In this document: positions 9,530 through 21,114 of the stretch, piece by piece
Numbering within the stretch: the stretch's first letter is position 1
How the letters are laid out: the number at the start of each line of letters is the position of its first letter
Source of the DNA: Petrolisthes cinctipes
Lineage: Eukaryota > Arthropoda > Malacostraca > Decapoda > Porcellanidae
Reading direction: 5' to 3'
Assembly (NCBI GenBank): GCA_033782935.1
Contig: JAWQEG010002503.1
Coordinates: 31,001-95,000, forward strand
Length of the DNA stretch: 64,000 nucleotides
Translations under genes and position numbers: made by a program
The notes under the pieces: generated by a model
What the model saw: the letters and a program-made list of their open reading frames with translations, nothing else
The model's database searches: none
Told to the model about the DNA's origin: nothing

Positions 9530-12500
9530 CGCCTAAATGCATCTTAACTTCTCTATGTGAATTTCACTATTAATATTTGTAATAAAAATTACTCATTATA
9601 GAATTGCAAAAATGCACTGCGTATTTTGAATGTTATTTTTATTGACTGACACGAAAAACAATGATGTTTACATTGTCAATTCAATTTGTATTAAATAAAC
9701 TTAACAATTACCCATACCTTTACACTATACTGACCGTGAGGGTCCTGCCGCGCGGTGCAATAACCTGCACTGGGCTGTATCATAATGACTGGGAAGTGGG
9801 AAATTTTAATTATTAACGGGGTCATGCTATGATTGGGAATGGGTTGGCGACCTTCCATATAAGTTCCATAGTACTTGCACGATCTGGTTAAAGGAAGACC
9901 AATGTTAGTCCCTACACCCCTTAATGGGATATGAATGTTAACTTTCCTTGGAGAAGTATGTCTGTGGACAGGAGAAAACAAAACATCTTTTCGCTCTTTT
10001 ATTGTACGGTATACAAAACATATCATCTTTGAAACCCTCTGAATGACACGAGGTACTGCCTACTGAGAGCCGGAGAGGGGCTTGGGGGGGTCTAGAGGGA
10101 ATAACAAAATTACTATACAATCCTAACTCATATGTTTAAATTTCCATGAACTTCGAAGTTCCCCCTTTGCCAATTCTGAATGGTTTTAGACTTATTACTG
10201 TCCTTTAATTGGTGAAAAGTAAATTCATTACCAAGAAAAAAATACTGTAGAAAATAATGTAAAGACTGGTACCCTGTATGTTTTATACATTTTGTGAAAA
10301 CCATAACAAGTAACTTTATTTTTCACAAAGCTTACTATGAAATACTTTCTAAAGGCTGCATTGCAAGTACCAGAATACTGGCTTTCCCTAAAAGGTTATA
10401 ATTGAAATAACACTACAAAAAACATAAATTATTTTCAACTGTGACCTGAGAGTAGAGTGGAGTCATCCGCCACATCTTGTCTCCTTATATCCCTGGCCCT
10501 CCCGACTCCTCCCTTGCCCCCACTGATGCATGTCCTCCATGGGATAAACATAATGATCTTGGCCTGTCACATGAACATAAGCACAGCTGAGGCGAGGCTG
10601 CAGCTGAAAGAAAGTATAGTTTCCTACATTTATGCCTGGTACAGTCAGCATTGTCAGTCCTCTTCTCCTGTACCAGTTATAAATGCTGCCAATTGTATAT
10701 GGTTGCAAAAGTATAAATTTTATATGATTAAAAACAGAGTATGAGGGATGAACCATTATCAAAGGAGCAAACTCACAGTATAATAATAAATGAAACACTG
10801 GCAAAGATATGAACCACCAGCAGTGGAAGAGAAATGAACCGTATTACAACCTAGGAGTGTTTACAAGATGGATCAGACTGCAATGATGGTGAGGTGAGGT
10901 TATACATAATAATGGCCTACTGGCTGATTTGTTCATGATTCAAGGCAACAGGGCATTTCTCAACAATTGTTAACTCAATTACATTAAGTTCCTTCCATTG
11001 CCAACTTGAGATGCTGGAATGTTTCTGTCTCTTGGCCAGATTAGTAACATTATATTTTGGTTGGTTACAAAGTCTTCTGATGGGAAAGAAAAATTAATGT
11101 CACCAATCTGTCCAGGGTAGATTAAATAAAAAAATGAATAAACTTTGCTTAAAAATCCAGAGACAGAGTCTTTGATATAGGGCCAAAATTTACAGCATTA
11201 TTTATTTTGCATTCCAAAATATTTTTCCAACCAAAAGCAATGTTTCCAAGTCTTAATTATAACTTAATTTTTACAACTGGGCCGCATGTCCCATGAAGCA
11301 GCAGCTGATCCATGGACATGACGACTTCAACAGAGTAATGAGTATTAAGAAACAATGAAAGGGGTGAGGTGGGTATACAGGATAAGAGTACACAGTGGCG
11401 CTCTGTACTAACCAAACAGGAGACACAGCTACATCTACCACAATATGCACTAGCTGGCCTGACACTAACACAAATGACATAATCACTCAACATAGACACT
11501 GAACATTGGCCGTGGAGACAGGAGGATGGGGGAAGTGGGTTATCTTTTAATCACCCTGAAGGGGCAATCAGTTAAAGAACACAAATGAGGTTATACATGT
11601 TTGGGGAGAACAGGGTATGGTGGAGGGTCCAGCAAATTTTTTTTTTTTTTTACCGACCACTCACGTTTTACGAAAATATACAGCACTGTCCCTACACAAA
11701 TAAATTACAAATGTTGAGTATACATGACTTAACATTACCATATGGAAAGCAACTTGTGACTGTCAGTTGGGAGGGAAGGTCTTCTCGTCCAGGAATTTAT
11801 ATATACTTTTGTACCGGCAAGTCACTCGTAAAGGGTACCAAACAGTGCGAGAAAAAACACACGCACACGCACACATGGAAAAGAATCTCCAAACAAACGG
11901 AGCCTTTAATTATCATCACACGTGTTAAGTTGGCAAGCTGCTGTCATCGACCTAAACATATTTATATTCAGTTCGAAGAGTAGGCACACAGAAACACATA
12001 AAATCTCTTGGTCCACATCAGACCCTCTCAATTCGAGAAACTACATCTCGCAGCCTCGGACAAACCTACGACATTATCACATTCAACATTAAGTAGTTCC
12101 CCGTAAGTGTCGATCATCATTGTAAGGCTATTGTGGCCAGATGATGTTGGGTCCTCCAAATACAAGTACAAGGACACCACCATGCATGACAATACTGATA
12201 ACTCCAGTGTACATTAGAGGCCAGGCACCATGAGAACATTTTGAGTATCAATGCAAAGTCTGATCAGGGGTTACAATGATGATCAATCACCAAAGACACT
12301 AGTTACCCCGGAAATGTTTGGTGAAATGAGATAAGGACTGGCTTGTCACTGGCCTGTCCTTCATATATTCACCAAAAATTAATGTTACAGCAAACTTCTA
12401 GTCTTAGAAACAAACCAGTCATTGAAAATAAACATATAATACAGAAATCTCTCTCCCTCCCACTTTTTATTAGAATATTACAGTGAAAATAATCTTTATA

Positions 12501-15500
12501 CATCACCTGCTCTACCCTGAAAAATATGATCTAAGGTTTCAGCACACACACGCACACACCGCAGGGGTTATCTGAGGCGAGGGGGAGGCCGGGGGAGACA
12601 AGGGGGTGACCTGGAAGCCAAACGGTGCGACAAAAACACACACAGGAACCTCCCAGATGGGACTTGTCAACAGCGGTGAGGTAGGAGGCCATAAGGTGCC
12701 TGGGTGATGCACACAGTTGTCACCCATCCTTTCTCACCCGGCCAGCACACTAACTCTCCCTCACCCTTAATACTGTCTAAAGCTTAGGTCTCTTGGGATT
12801 CAGTTCCACGGCCCTTGAATATATTACATCTAGAGTACCGTTTTCTTGTATCATCCTACTGGTATGCTCATAATCTTGGAAAAAGGTTCCAGGCATAAAG
12901 GAAAATGAAGGATTCGTTTAATGAGCACAGCAGGGCATACCGCTGTAAAAATATCTCCCACAAACTCACATACTGGATGGAAACATTGAGCAAAGCAACA
13001 CACAGGAAGAAATTGCCGCTCCTAGCCAGGTGAGAGGGTGATCAGTTAACATTCCCAAGTTGCAATCGCAGGGCATGATTGGCTCGGAGGACTGCCACCA
13101 ATGGCAACAAGAGTGCCAATCACATCAATTTAGCACTTAGTGAGCGGCTTGCCATAACTACCACAAAAGTGAATCTTACCTAATGTTCTTGTATTCAAAC
13201 TTGGCTACACCCTTCCAAATATATAAGATCTATCTCTCTCTAGCAATTAAACTTCAACTTTCACAACACAGATCTCTACAATTTCATATCGACTCTTTCA
13301 GGTCCCAACCTTCATGACTCACAAAAATTCACACACCAATCATCTCACCCTGGCCTTAACTCTGAGTGTCGCAAGGAGCCAACCCCCTCACAGTTGGCCC
13401 AGGAGGGACCCTCTCTCGTGAAACTAACTTACAGAATAAAGGCATGTGCACTCAGGTTCCGCGCACACAAACACACTATAGGTGCACACGTGGACGCCTT
13501 GGCATGAGCGTTTTGAGTTCCTAGTTTTGTCAAAGGAAAGATTCGACTATATACCAGCACCATCCCTTCTGTGTACAGTAAGGTCTTTGTATAAAAATAG
13601 AAATGCACTACATCTTACTCCGTGACCATACAGGACATTGTCTTTCCCTGGTGCCCCCCCTCAAAAAAAACTCACCTGTTTTATTCTAAAACTGCTTTGT
13701 ACCACATTTGAGTTATCCACATGACAGGGAGCTCCAGTGGTACTGGACTCTAGTACAACAACCAACAAGACTCTCGTCATCTGAAATGCATCGAGACTCA
13801 CATATGACAAACTACAACAAACTCTCATCTGAAGAGTGCAGACAACCTTTCATCTGAAAAGCAACAATGAGCTTCCATATGATGAGCAATGACTGACTCT
13901 CTTATTGATGACAGACTCTCACTTAGAGTAAGAATAGATTTCCATGTGACTAACTAAACCCTGTCCATATGTGACCTAAATCCTGTTTTTTGTTTATCTG
14001 GCACGAAGAAATATATATAAGTAAGCTATGCCTGCCATCATAAGGCGCTCAGACCCCGATGGGGAGAAAAAAAAGAGATTGATTTTAAAATAGTTTCTAT
14101 GTATCTGTCGAAATTTCCCTTAAGAAAAATATGATACTGCTTATGACTAGATTTCTTTCAAGTTGGCCTGGCATTCATAATTATTTGTCTTGATAATATG
14201 TACACAGTATATGGTACACATGTATATAAATATCTCTCATTTCCTTTACCTGTTCAGTCTTGTTGTAGAATATTCTAAAAAAAAAAAAGAAGGAAAAAAA
14301 AAATAAGACAGTATTATTGTATATCTACATGGTCTTGAAGACACCCATCAAGTCTTTCAAAGTAGTATTTTCCTCGTGTACTTCTAAAACTCTCGCACAG
14401 TTTAATCTATAATAATACTGACTAGATTTACTGATAGCACAAATAATGGCATTTTTCAGTACCACAACAGTAGACTGCCTTAATATCTTTGTGCCATGCT
14501 GAATGGTCACCATGATGTATTTATATAAAGTCATGTTCACACCAATACTGGGATATATAACTGGGCCACAGTTTCAGCTGTACAGTATTGTTGAGTTAGA
14601 ACCAAGGTGACATTACAGTACCCTAGTTTTCTCCATGATCTGAGATTACTTTAAATATGCCCAACACACATAAAACTATTCCAAGCTTCTGTTTGAAGCT
14701 GTTTTTAACTTACTTTGCAAAGAACACTTGGGCACTGATTAAAGAACATTTACATGTTGCTGAAACATTTCTTAAAAGATCACCAAGCACGGTGTAAGGA
14801 CGCCACATCAGGTCTCTCCACACCAAGATCTAATTTCCTGATTTTAGACACTACAGTAATAGAATGCAAGATTAGTAGGAATTTCACACATACTGTTGTT
14901 GCTAAAAATCCCCTAGGATGATTTTCCAACTGAGTTTAGTAGGCATCTGCAGAACAGAGTAATCCACCAGTTGTTTCCCCTCTATTGTTTCACTGGGTTA
15001 AGCAGAGCTACTTTTTCTTGAATAGTTTCATAAAAGCTGACCAAAATGAGTAGGTGGAAATTTTCCCTTCAGTGGTAAGACCTCTCTCCATGAGCCTTGT
15101 AATTTTTATGCTGTGGCTAGTGAGGCATTAGAGGATGTACCCAAATAACTGTGAGAGGCTGTAAATAATCTTACTTTCACATCAAGAAGTAGAGCATTAA
15201 GAAAGAAAGGAATCGCTTATCTCTGGCTATCTCCTTGTTTTCTAGTCTGACAGGGCACTAATCTCACACTCACATTTCACAATCATAACATAAATTCTGG
15301 ATGATCTTATGCAATTTCATATCGCTTATATTGCATATCATGACTTCAAAATAAATCACTTCCAATGCACCATTCACCAGTGAAATGCCCAAATCAAGTG
15401 ACTTTCTACACAAACTTTTTAGTTTCAAATCACATATGTAAGACACAGGACACAGGGTGTGCTATGTTCTGATTGCAATTCTTCTGGCTGGTCAAGATAT

Positions 15501-15780
15501 TTTCTTTGGACCATTGTACTGTACTAGGTCTGCAGTCATCCCTAGGGTGGTTGGAGTTATCTCATAAACAAATAGGTGCAGTTTTGACATCTTACATCTC
15601 AATAACATGCACCAGTTACAGATAGATTGTATACGAGTCCCACCAAAGAATGCTGGGATCAGGTCTGCAGGTACCTTATCCAATAAAGGATTAGACGTTA
15701 CGACACTGTGTATCCAACTACTCCCATCGGACATCGGACATGCAAGGAATGTCATGTCTTCAGTAATCCCAGAATAAACA
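9530..15780. other. Noncoding stretch; distal part possibly Rfx 3' UTR
   Basis: I find no supported exon here. The stretch is largely unique, moderately AT-rich sequence directly downstream of the Rfx stop codon, with several minus-strand AATAAA hexamers (for example complements near 13679, 12465, 11205 and 10314) that could end a long 3' UTR. Which one is used cannot be told from sequence. A 111-codon open frame on the minus strand at 9691-10026 has no recognisable motif. Confidence 0.35.
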
Positions 15781-15900
15781 TTAAGACGTCTCATATTTCA
15801 GTCTTTTGAAGGTGGGGAGAATGGCTTCATCCTGTCGGTGGTTTGACACAGTGTCACCGTTGTAGTAGCTTGTGGGGTCCGACCCTCTGTTGTTGTACCC
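15781..15900 (-). CDS. Rfx: Rfx last exon, C-terminus
   Basis: The acceptor is TCCACAG at 15901-15907. If joined directly to the exon ending at 16728 (phase 0), it reads GYNNRGSDPTSYYNGDTV and onward to ILPTFKRLKYETS, with TAA at 15781-15783 (39 codons). The KRLK-like basic patch near the end resembles the basic C-terminal patches of other RFX proteins, which favours this reading. If the optional exon 16241-16433 is included the frame shifts, and translation ends at TGA 15854-15856 after VQQQRVGPHKLLQR. Confidence 0.75.
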   Translation of the reverse strand, partial: GYNNRGSDPTSYYNGDTVSNHRQDEAILPTFKRLKYETS

Positions 15901-16123
15901 CTGTGGAGCAAATACATATTAGAAATACCATGGTGATATACAATAGGTTTATTGTGTTTAGGCAATATATGAATTAGTGTAAAAGTAAGGAACAAAATGA
16001 ATGAAAGAATGACAAACAGATCCATTTGGGTATTGAGAGTAAAACGAATGATACAATAACTTGTGTTCTGATAAAAAAAATATATTCACATAAATTAAAT
16101 TGTGTCCGGAATCTATGTCGCTG

Positions 16124-16267
16124 GGACTCTGCGTCGTGGACCCGGCGTCAAGTGCTCATTCGATTTAGAGATCGGACGACACAGAATCCGCGTAGCTCGT
16201 TCCTTGTTGTGAACTACCTGTCCCTTCACTCAAGACTTACCATGCCTTTCTTCCTCTGAACCTTTGT
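16124..16267 (+). repeat. Inverted duplication, left arm
   Basis: A 144-bp segment whose reverse complement recurs at 16542-16686 with scattered mismatches and a 3-bp indel. Shared blocks include CTCTGCGTCGTGGACCC, AAGTGCTCATTCGATTT, TCCTTGTTGTGAACTAC and ACTTACCATGCCTTTCTTCC. This arm contains the end of the optional Rfx exon and its GTAAGT donor. Confidence 0.92.
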
Positions 16268-16433
16268 TGGGTGACGAAGGTGGGGAATATTCTTCACTCG
16301 GCTCGTGATACGGTGATGGAGAAGGAGGATACTCGTCACTCAGCTCTTCATATGATGAGACACCAGGTTCTAGATATGGTGGCAAAGGCAGCTCTGGCTC
16401 TAGTGTGTGTTGTTCCATGATGATGAGCCTGTA
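16241..16433 (-). CDS. Rfx: Optional Rfx penultimate exon (alternative C-terminus)
   Basis: An open minus-strand segment bounded by an acceptor (CTCAGTCAG before TAC) and a strong GTAAGT donor. It encodes YRLIIMEQHTLEPELPLPP, then an acidic Pro/Ser/Tyr-rich tract with repeating EEY-SPP-SP and DEYPPSPSP motifs, ending GSEEERHG (64 codons plus 1 nt). Entry from exon 16728-16881 is in phase 0, but exit is in phase 1. Inclusion therefore replaces the 39-residue end by about 79 residues and a stop at 15854. The biased composition over an uninterrupted frame suggests real coding, but it could be a pseudo-exon. It lies between the arms of an inverted duplication. Confidence 0.5.
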
Positions 16434-16541
16434 CTGACTGAGGTCACCAGGTTAAGAGGAAGGAAGGTATGACAAGTTTGAAGTCCCAAGATTATGGATG
16501 CTTTGAAACTTCAAAGGAGGTGAGAAGGGTTCACAGTAAAT

Positions 16542-16686
16542 AAAGGTTCGGAGGAAGAAAGGCATGGTAAGTCCCGAGTGAAGGGACAAGTAGTTCACAA
16601 CAAGGAATGAGCGACGCGGATTCTGTGTCGTCCGGTTTCGAAATCGAATGAGCACTTGTCGACGTCGGGTCCACGACGCAGAGTCA
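16542..16686 (-). repeat. Inverted duplication, right arm
   Basis: Reverse-complement copy of 16124-16267, located in the intron just upstream (in gene direction) of the optional exon. It carries an antisense copy of that exon's last ~25 bases and donor. Confidence 0.92.
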
Positions 16687-16727
16687 CGTTCAGTCCTAGA
16701 ACCAATTAAAGAGTATGGTGTTCAAAC

Positions 16728-16881
16728 CTGTGATATGACAGCAATGGGAGTGAGCCTGAGGGAAGTGGCCACTTTGTGCTCCACCAGATAGAACATGTAC
16801 TCATCATACAGCAGACGAATTAGATGGAACGACCCAAAAGATGCCGCACTGCGTAATGTAAGGTCCCTGATCACCATCGAA
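16728..16881 (-). CDS. Rfx: Rfx exon: end of dimerisation domain
   Basis: Starts after TTTGCAG with one base completing a Ser codon and encodes [20 protein letters not shown], then [18 protein letters not shown] and TPIAVISQ (51 codons). The sequence is almost identical to the C-terminal part of the RFX dimerisation domain, including the family's TPIAV motif. The donor GTTTGA is weak, which fits with alternative splicing immediately downstream. Confidence 0.95.
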
Positions 16882-17200
16882 CTGCAAATAATCATAATAA
16901 CAATGTAAGAAGGCATGCAGATTATTTTTTGTCTTACTGCTGACAATTTCCATATATATTATTAGATCCATCATTTAAAGCTCTACTGTTTTCTTCCACC
17001 CCAATTTACCTTTTATACAAAATAACATTCCACTCAGTGTTAGACTTCAAACATCATACACATTGGTTAGTATGCCATTCAGTACTGTCAGTCACACTTG
17101 CTAGTGTCTGAGTATGGTGCAGGGAGCAATGGCTCCAATTTTTATTTTTGCAACAAAGCTGCTCTTCTTGCATACACCACTGAGAAGAAAGTTCACCCAC

Positions 17201-17403
17201 CTGTAAAATGACCACTTGAGGAGGAACTGTCTGGCATGCTTTGGGAAGTCCGCCTTGCCCTCATGTGGTCTCAGCACCCTGGTAACCACCGTCCTCAGCC
17301 AGTCCGCCCATTGCTCCAGGCTGTTTTGTTGTTGTAACGTTGCCTTGAAGTCTTCCTCCAGCCGGTCAACCATGCCCACGTCACATTGGCACACCCATGA
17401 AGC
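17201..17403 (-). CDS. Rfx: Rfx exon: dimerisation domain, middle
   Basis: Encodes ASWVCQCDVGMVDRLEEDFK, ATLQQQNSLEQWADWL and PKHARQFLLKWSFY (67 codons plus 2 nt). These match the ASWVC.C...DFK.TLQQQ..LEQWA.WL and [16 protein letters not shown] signatures of RFX1-3. It ends AG before GTGGGT; the next exon supplies the third base (Ser). Confidence 0.96.
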
Positions 17404-17871
17404 CTGCAGGTTTTAAGATGATGGTAGAATAAATCATCCCAGAAACTTACAAACTACTTAGAAATTTTACACACTCACTCAGTTTTGACCATCTTTCTGT
17501 CTGGCCACCATACTCATATAAGAGATGTACAATACAATGACTCTTTACAGTGCGACACCCAATAATCTCGGGGCCTTGCAAGAGTCACGGGCTACTGACA
17601 GCCTAAAGTCCCGAGGTTGAGGGAAAAAAAAAGCATTTATTTGCACAACTGATGTAAGCCTTATGTAAACAGTCAGTAACAACACACTACAAGGAGAACC
17701 CTGCTGAGCCCTGCCAGCCAATTACAGTTTATCAAATAAAATACAGTACCACTCACCCATGCCCTCCCCTGTCCTGTCCTCACACCTCCCCATGCCTTGC
17801 ACTACTATAACCTTAACTCACCCTGTCTTGTTCATACCCTTACCCTTACTCCTACCCTGCCATGTTCTGAC

Positions 17872-18027
17872 CTGCTCTTGAACGTTGTGAAAGTCAACAC
17901 GGTTAAGGTCAGCCAACATTTGAGAGATCTGGGTGGAGTTCTGGAGGACAGCACGAGCAGCCTGAGCCAAGTGGTTGAGGGAGGTGTACCGTCGTAGAGT
18001 CTGGGCCAATGAAGCTACTGCCGTCAC
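17872..18027 (-). CDS. Rfx: Rfx exon: dimerisation domain, start
   Basis: Encodes VTAVASLAQTLRRYTSLNHL, AQAARAVLQNSTQISQ and LNRVDFHNVQEQ (52 codons, phase 0 at both ends). The AQTLRRYTSLNHLAQAARAVLQN block is the most conserved part of the RFX dimerisation region. The donor is GTCAGA. Confidence 0.96.
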
Positions 18028-18237
18028 CTGGTGAGGGATACAGTACGAGGAAGAAGGTAAGTGTCTTAAGGGGACTATGGCTTAGGATTTTTTCAAACAA
18101 TATCCCAATACAGCATCATCACCATTCAACCTATGCCAATTGATACCTAATAATAGCAATTTTGAAAATTGAGTGACTTATATAACTTGTGGATGAGAAG
18201 GGTGAGCACATTTGCAAAAGCACATGGTACCACACAC

Positions 18238-18444
18238 CTTAATATTGACTAGCTCTTGAGGACACCCAAGCATGGCATTATAGAGCCAAGACTCAAGACT
18301 CTTGGCAAAATTCCTGATGGCTTGTGTGAGGCTGGACGGGATAGACCGCAGGACATCAGGAATCAGGACGTCAACAAGATTCTGGTAGAACTTGTAGTCA
18401 AAGTTACGTACATACCCCATGACTGGTGGCGACCGTAGCAATGC
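18238..18444 (-). CDS. Rfx: Rfx exon: C region
   Basis: Encodes ALLRSPPVMGYVRNFDYKFY, then QNLVDVLIPDVLRSIPSSLT and QAIRNFAKSLESWL (69 codons, phase 0 at both ends). The VEILIPDVLRPIPSALTQAIRNFAKSLE motif of RFX proteins is clearly recognisable. The acceptor is TTTTCCAG and the donor GTGTGT. Confidence 0.96.
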
Positions 18445-18534
18445 CTGGAAAATGAAAATGGAGCATGGGTTGGTTTTTGCATAACTTAGGGTCCTGCTTG
18501 TGTGTGTGTGTGTGTGTGAAGATTAGACCACAAG

Positions 18535-18664
18535 TACTTGCTATAAACTCGAGTACATGTGGTTTGAGTACAAGTACAAGTACTAAACATATTTCTGACT
18601 CCGAGTATGAGTACAAGTACATGAAATTGTGTACTTGAGTACGAGTACGAGTACATGTACTTAA
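18535..18664. repeat. GTAC-rich degenerate repeat in Rfx intron
   Basis: More than a dozen GTAC tetramers in 130 bp (GAGTACAAGTACAAGTAC, GAGTACGAGTACGAGTAC). It is self-complementary at short range because GTAC is palindromic. It follows a (TG)n tract at 18500-18518. Confidence 0.75.
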
Positions 18665-18744
18665 ACCCAAGCCTGGTGGGTTCAAGCTTTTTCTCAATCA
18701 GTAATACTGTATTTACTCAAAAACTTCATTGGGAATAAACACAC

Positions 18745-18894
18745 CTGGAGGACGGAGGATGGTAGGAGGGAGGCCAGGTCCCCCTCGTCATCATCAGAGA
18801 TCTCACTGGATGAAGACTTGCCGCTGACAGCACTCACACTGTTGTTGTTGTTCATGAGCCAAAACCTCTTCCACAGTGCCTCCACTGTTGTAAA
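18745..18894 (-). CDS. Rfx: Rfx exon: B region end and acidic linker
   Basis: Encodes FTTVEALWKRFWLMNNNNSV, then a Ser-rich and acidic linker SGKSSSSEISDDDEGDLASL and LPSSVLQ (50 codons, phase 0 at both ends). It joins the preceding exon as FNLQ-FTTVEALWKRFW, matching NLQFTLVETLWKTFW of RFX1. The SSSSEISDDDE stretch resembles casein-kinase-2 target sequence; phosphorylation is inference. Confidence 0.93.
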
Positions 18895-19369
18895 CTGCAA
18901 GAATACAAAACATTTTCAATTACTGAGGCTCAGGATACATAAATGATTATATGGGATAGATATGTAAAATCTGGAGTAAACTAACTGAGGTGAAGTTTGC
19001 CATCAGATTTAGGAGGACAGAAGTGACAATACAGTGTGGATGAGTGAGGAAAGGAGGTGAGTTTCAGGGGAGTGGTTGGTTCTATTACATTACAAATTCA
19101 TATACTCTGTAAGTGGGAGAGTGAAGTAGGTAATATTTTTTGCAGTGATAAGTAGAATATTTCTTCAGGTCAGGTTGGTGACATGGTAGACTGCTACTAC
19201 CATATTCCACTGGCCTTGGTTTAGTATTTGTAACCTTTGATAAATGTGAAGAAAAAGACAATCTGTCAGAGTAGCTGAAAACATTCTATTAGGAATGGAT
19301 GTCAGAAAACAGAATACAAGCAAGGTATGCTTTAAAATAACAACTATTTTGTTCCGAAGTTGTTCCAAC

Positions 19370-19546
19370 CTGTAAGTTAAAGACAGCCTCCAGTATGGTC
19401 TCCGAGTGTTCCTTATAGAGTGTGGTGAATGTGTCAAGGTGAGCACAGGTGACCCCGGTGGGCATTGGTGAGCTACCGTAGTCAATCTCCTCATACTGTG
19501 GGATGGCTGTACTCACGTCACCCAGGTACTGTTGGTTCTGTAGCGT
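19370..19546 (-). CDS. Rfx: Rfx exon: B region
   Basis: Encodes TLQNQQYLGDVSTAIPQYEE, IDYGSSPMPTGVTCAHLDTF and TTLYKEHSETILEAVFNLQ (59 codons, phase 0). It corresponds to the B region of RFX1-3 (FLDASR-LP-F...LYREHCEAI-D-VVNLQ). The donor GTTGGA departs from consensus, but the position is fixed by protein similarity. Confidence 0.93.
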
Positions 19547-19981
19547 CTGTCAAGAAATAGAATGACTGTGCTTAAACAAGCAGGCATCACTGAAGAATAT
19601 AATCCATGACCATCAGTAAAATTATACAAATGTTTCTTAAAAATTACCCAGGTATATTTATGCAATACAGTATAAACACTCCCAAAAATTTATAAATGGC
19701 CATCACTCCCAAAATATATGTATTAGAACCAGTGCCAATATGCCTGAAAATTTTGTGATAATCAATGAGAAACTTCTACGTCATCTTTACATGACTGGCA
19801 ATCAATGCACTCAATAAGAATAGCAACTTCATAAATTATTACAAAAGCTTTACCCAACTTTGTGGCATTACTAATTATCAAAGTGGAAATATACCCAAGA
19901 CAAGGATTCCGTGTACATCTTTGCCAAACACATAGCAACCAATGAGAAGAGTACCGTACATAGTGATTTGCAAATGTTTAC

Positions 19982-20258
19982 CTGTGGTGAAGCCTCAGCA
20001 GGAACCTGGGTGTGGGAATCATAGTGAGTGTCAGCATTCTTCTGTCCACTGGAAGTAACCTTGCCCTGGTTCTGCTGTGTCTGCTGTGTGGTTTGCTGTG
20101 TCTGCTGGGCTGTTTGCTGTGTAGCTGCTTGCTGCCCGGACTTCTTAAGGTGACCAGAAGAGGAACGGATGGTGATGGGGCTTCCATCATCGTTGACATT
20201 GATGAGGGGAGATGTGGGCTTGATGCGGATCCCATAGTAGTGATACTTGCTGTTTCCT
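19982..20258 (-). CDS. Rfx: Rfx exon: end of DNA-binding domain and Gln/Thr linker
   Basis: One base completes Arg, then GNSKYHYYGIRIKPTSPLIN, the wing end of the RFX winged-helix domain. It is followed by a linker with repeated QQT units (AATQQTAQQTQQTTQQTQQN) and EASPQ (92 codons). Vertebrate RFX proteins also have a low-complexity Gln-rich linker here. The Gln repeat is likely polymorphic in length. Confidence 0.96.
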
Positions 20259-20503
20259 CTGTTGACATGTATAATGAACATTCAACAATGTACAGTTGCC
20301 TCCAATAGTAATGAGCACAGTGTCATGTGGATTTGGCAAAATATGGCACCACTGCATTTGTTTACTTGTAGTAATACAGTAGTAAATTATACTGCGGGAT
20401 CTGGTGTAGAATGAAGTGGTGAACAGAAATGTAAGTACCTGTGTGCATTAAACTAAGGGACTCTAGTATGGATACTTCAGACTTTGCAAACTATGAACCT
20501 TAC

Positions 20504-20685
20504 CTTGTACCGAGTCGTCGAGTGCGTAGGCCGAGGAAGACAGACCGTATGAGCTTGCCGAAAGACGCAGCGTTGACGGGGTCAAGTTTATTGTCAGCAC
20601 AGTGACGGAGGTAGTGGTTATAGAGGGTGGAGCGAGGCAGGCTCACACCCTCAGCTGTCTCATAGTTATCCATCAGCCACTGGAC
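20504..20685 (-). CDS. Rfx: Rfx exon: DNA-binding domain core
   Basis: Encodes [29 protein letters not shown] and [26 protein letters not shown] plus 2 nt of Arg (60 codons plus 2). This is the diagnostic RFX winged-helix DNA-binding domain ([21 protein letters not shown]...[31 protein letters not shown]), which recognises the X-box. It identifies the gene beyond reasonable doubt. Confidence 0.98.
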
Positions 20686-21114
20686 CTGCCCATTGGTGGA
20701 GAGTATTAGTAACAGGTATGTCACAATTCACCTACTGTACACGTGAACATCTAACTAACAAACCCAATGACCGACTGATTACTGTAGCTATATGACAAAC
20801 AGGCTTCAACTAATGAAATTGTAGTGATAGTAAACTACTGTAACTAACAATTATATCATCATATAAATTTCTCAAAACACATCCTGAAAATATATGGCAT
20901 ACTGTAGCATACTGTATAAACCACTTACGAGCATGCGAACAGTGACATGAATGAAATGTAGTTGGTTCTTCGTGACTAAAAAGCATGTTTTCAGTTCATG
21001 ACAGTACAGATCTCGAAGTTCACCAACAGATAGTAGGTGACAGGAATTCCGACTGTGACAGCAAAAGTGGAGTTGAGAAGAGTCAACACTTGCTAATATC
21101 GGTCAATGTGGTCA

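Noticed and set aside
15798..15900. Third reading of the last Rfx exon (GTTTEGRTPQATTT...FSPPSKD)
   Set aside because: Requires entry in phase 2, which neither upstream exon option provides.
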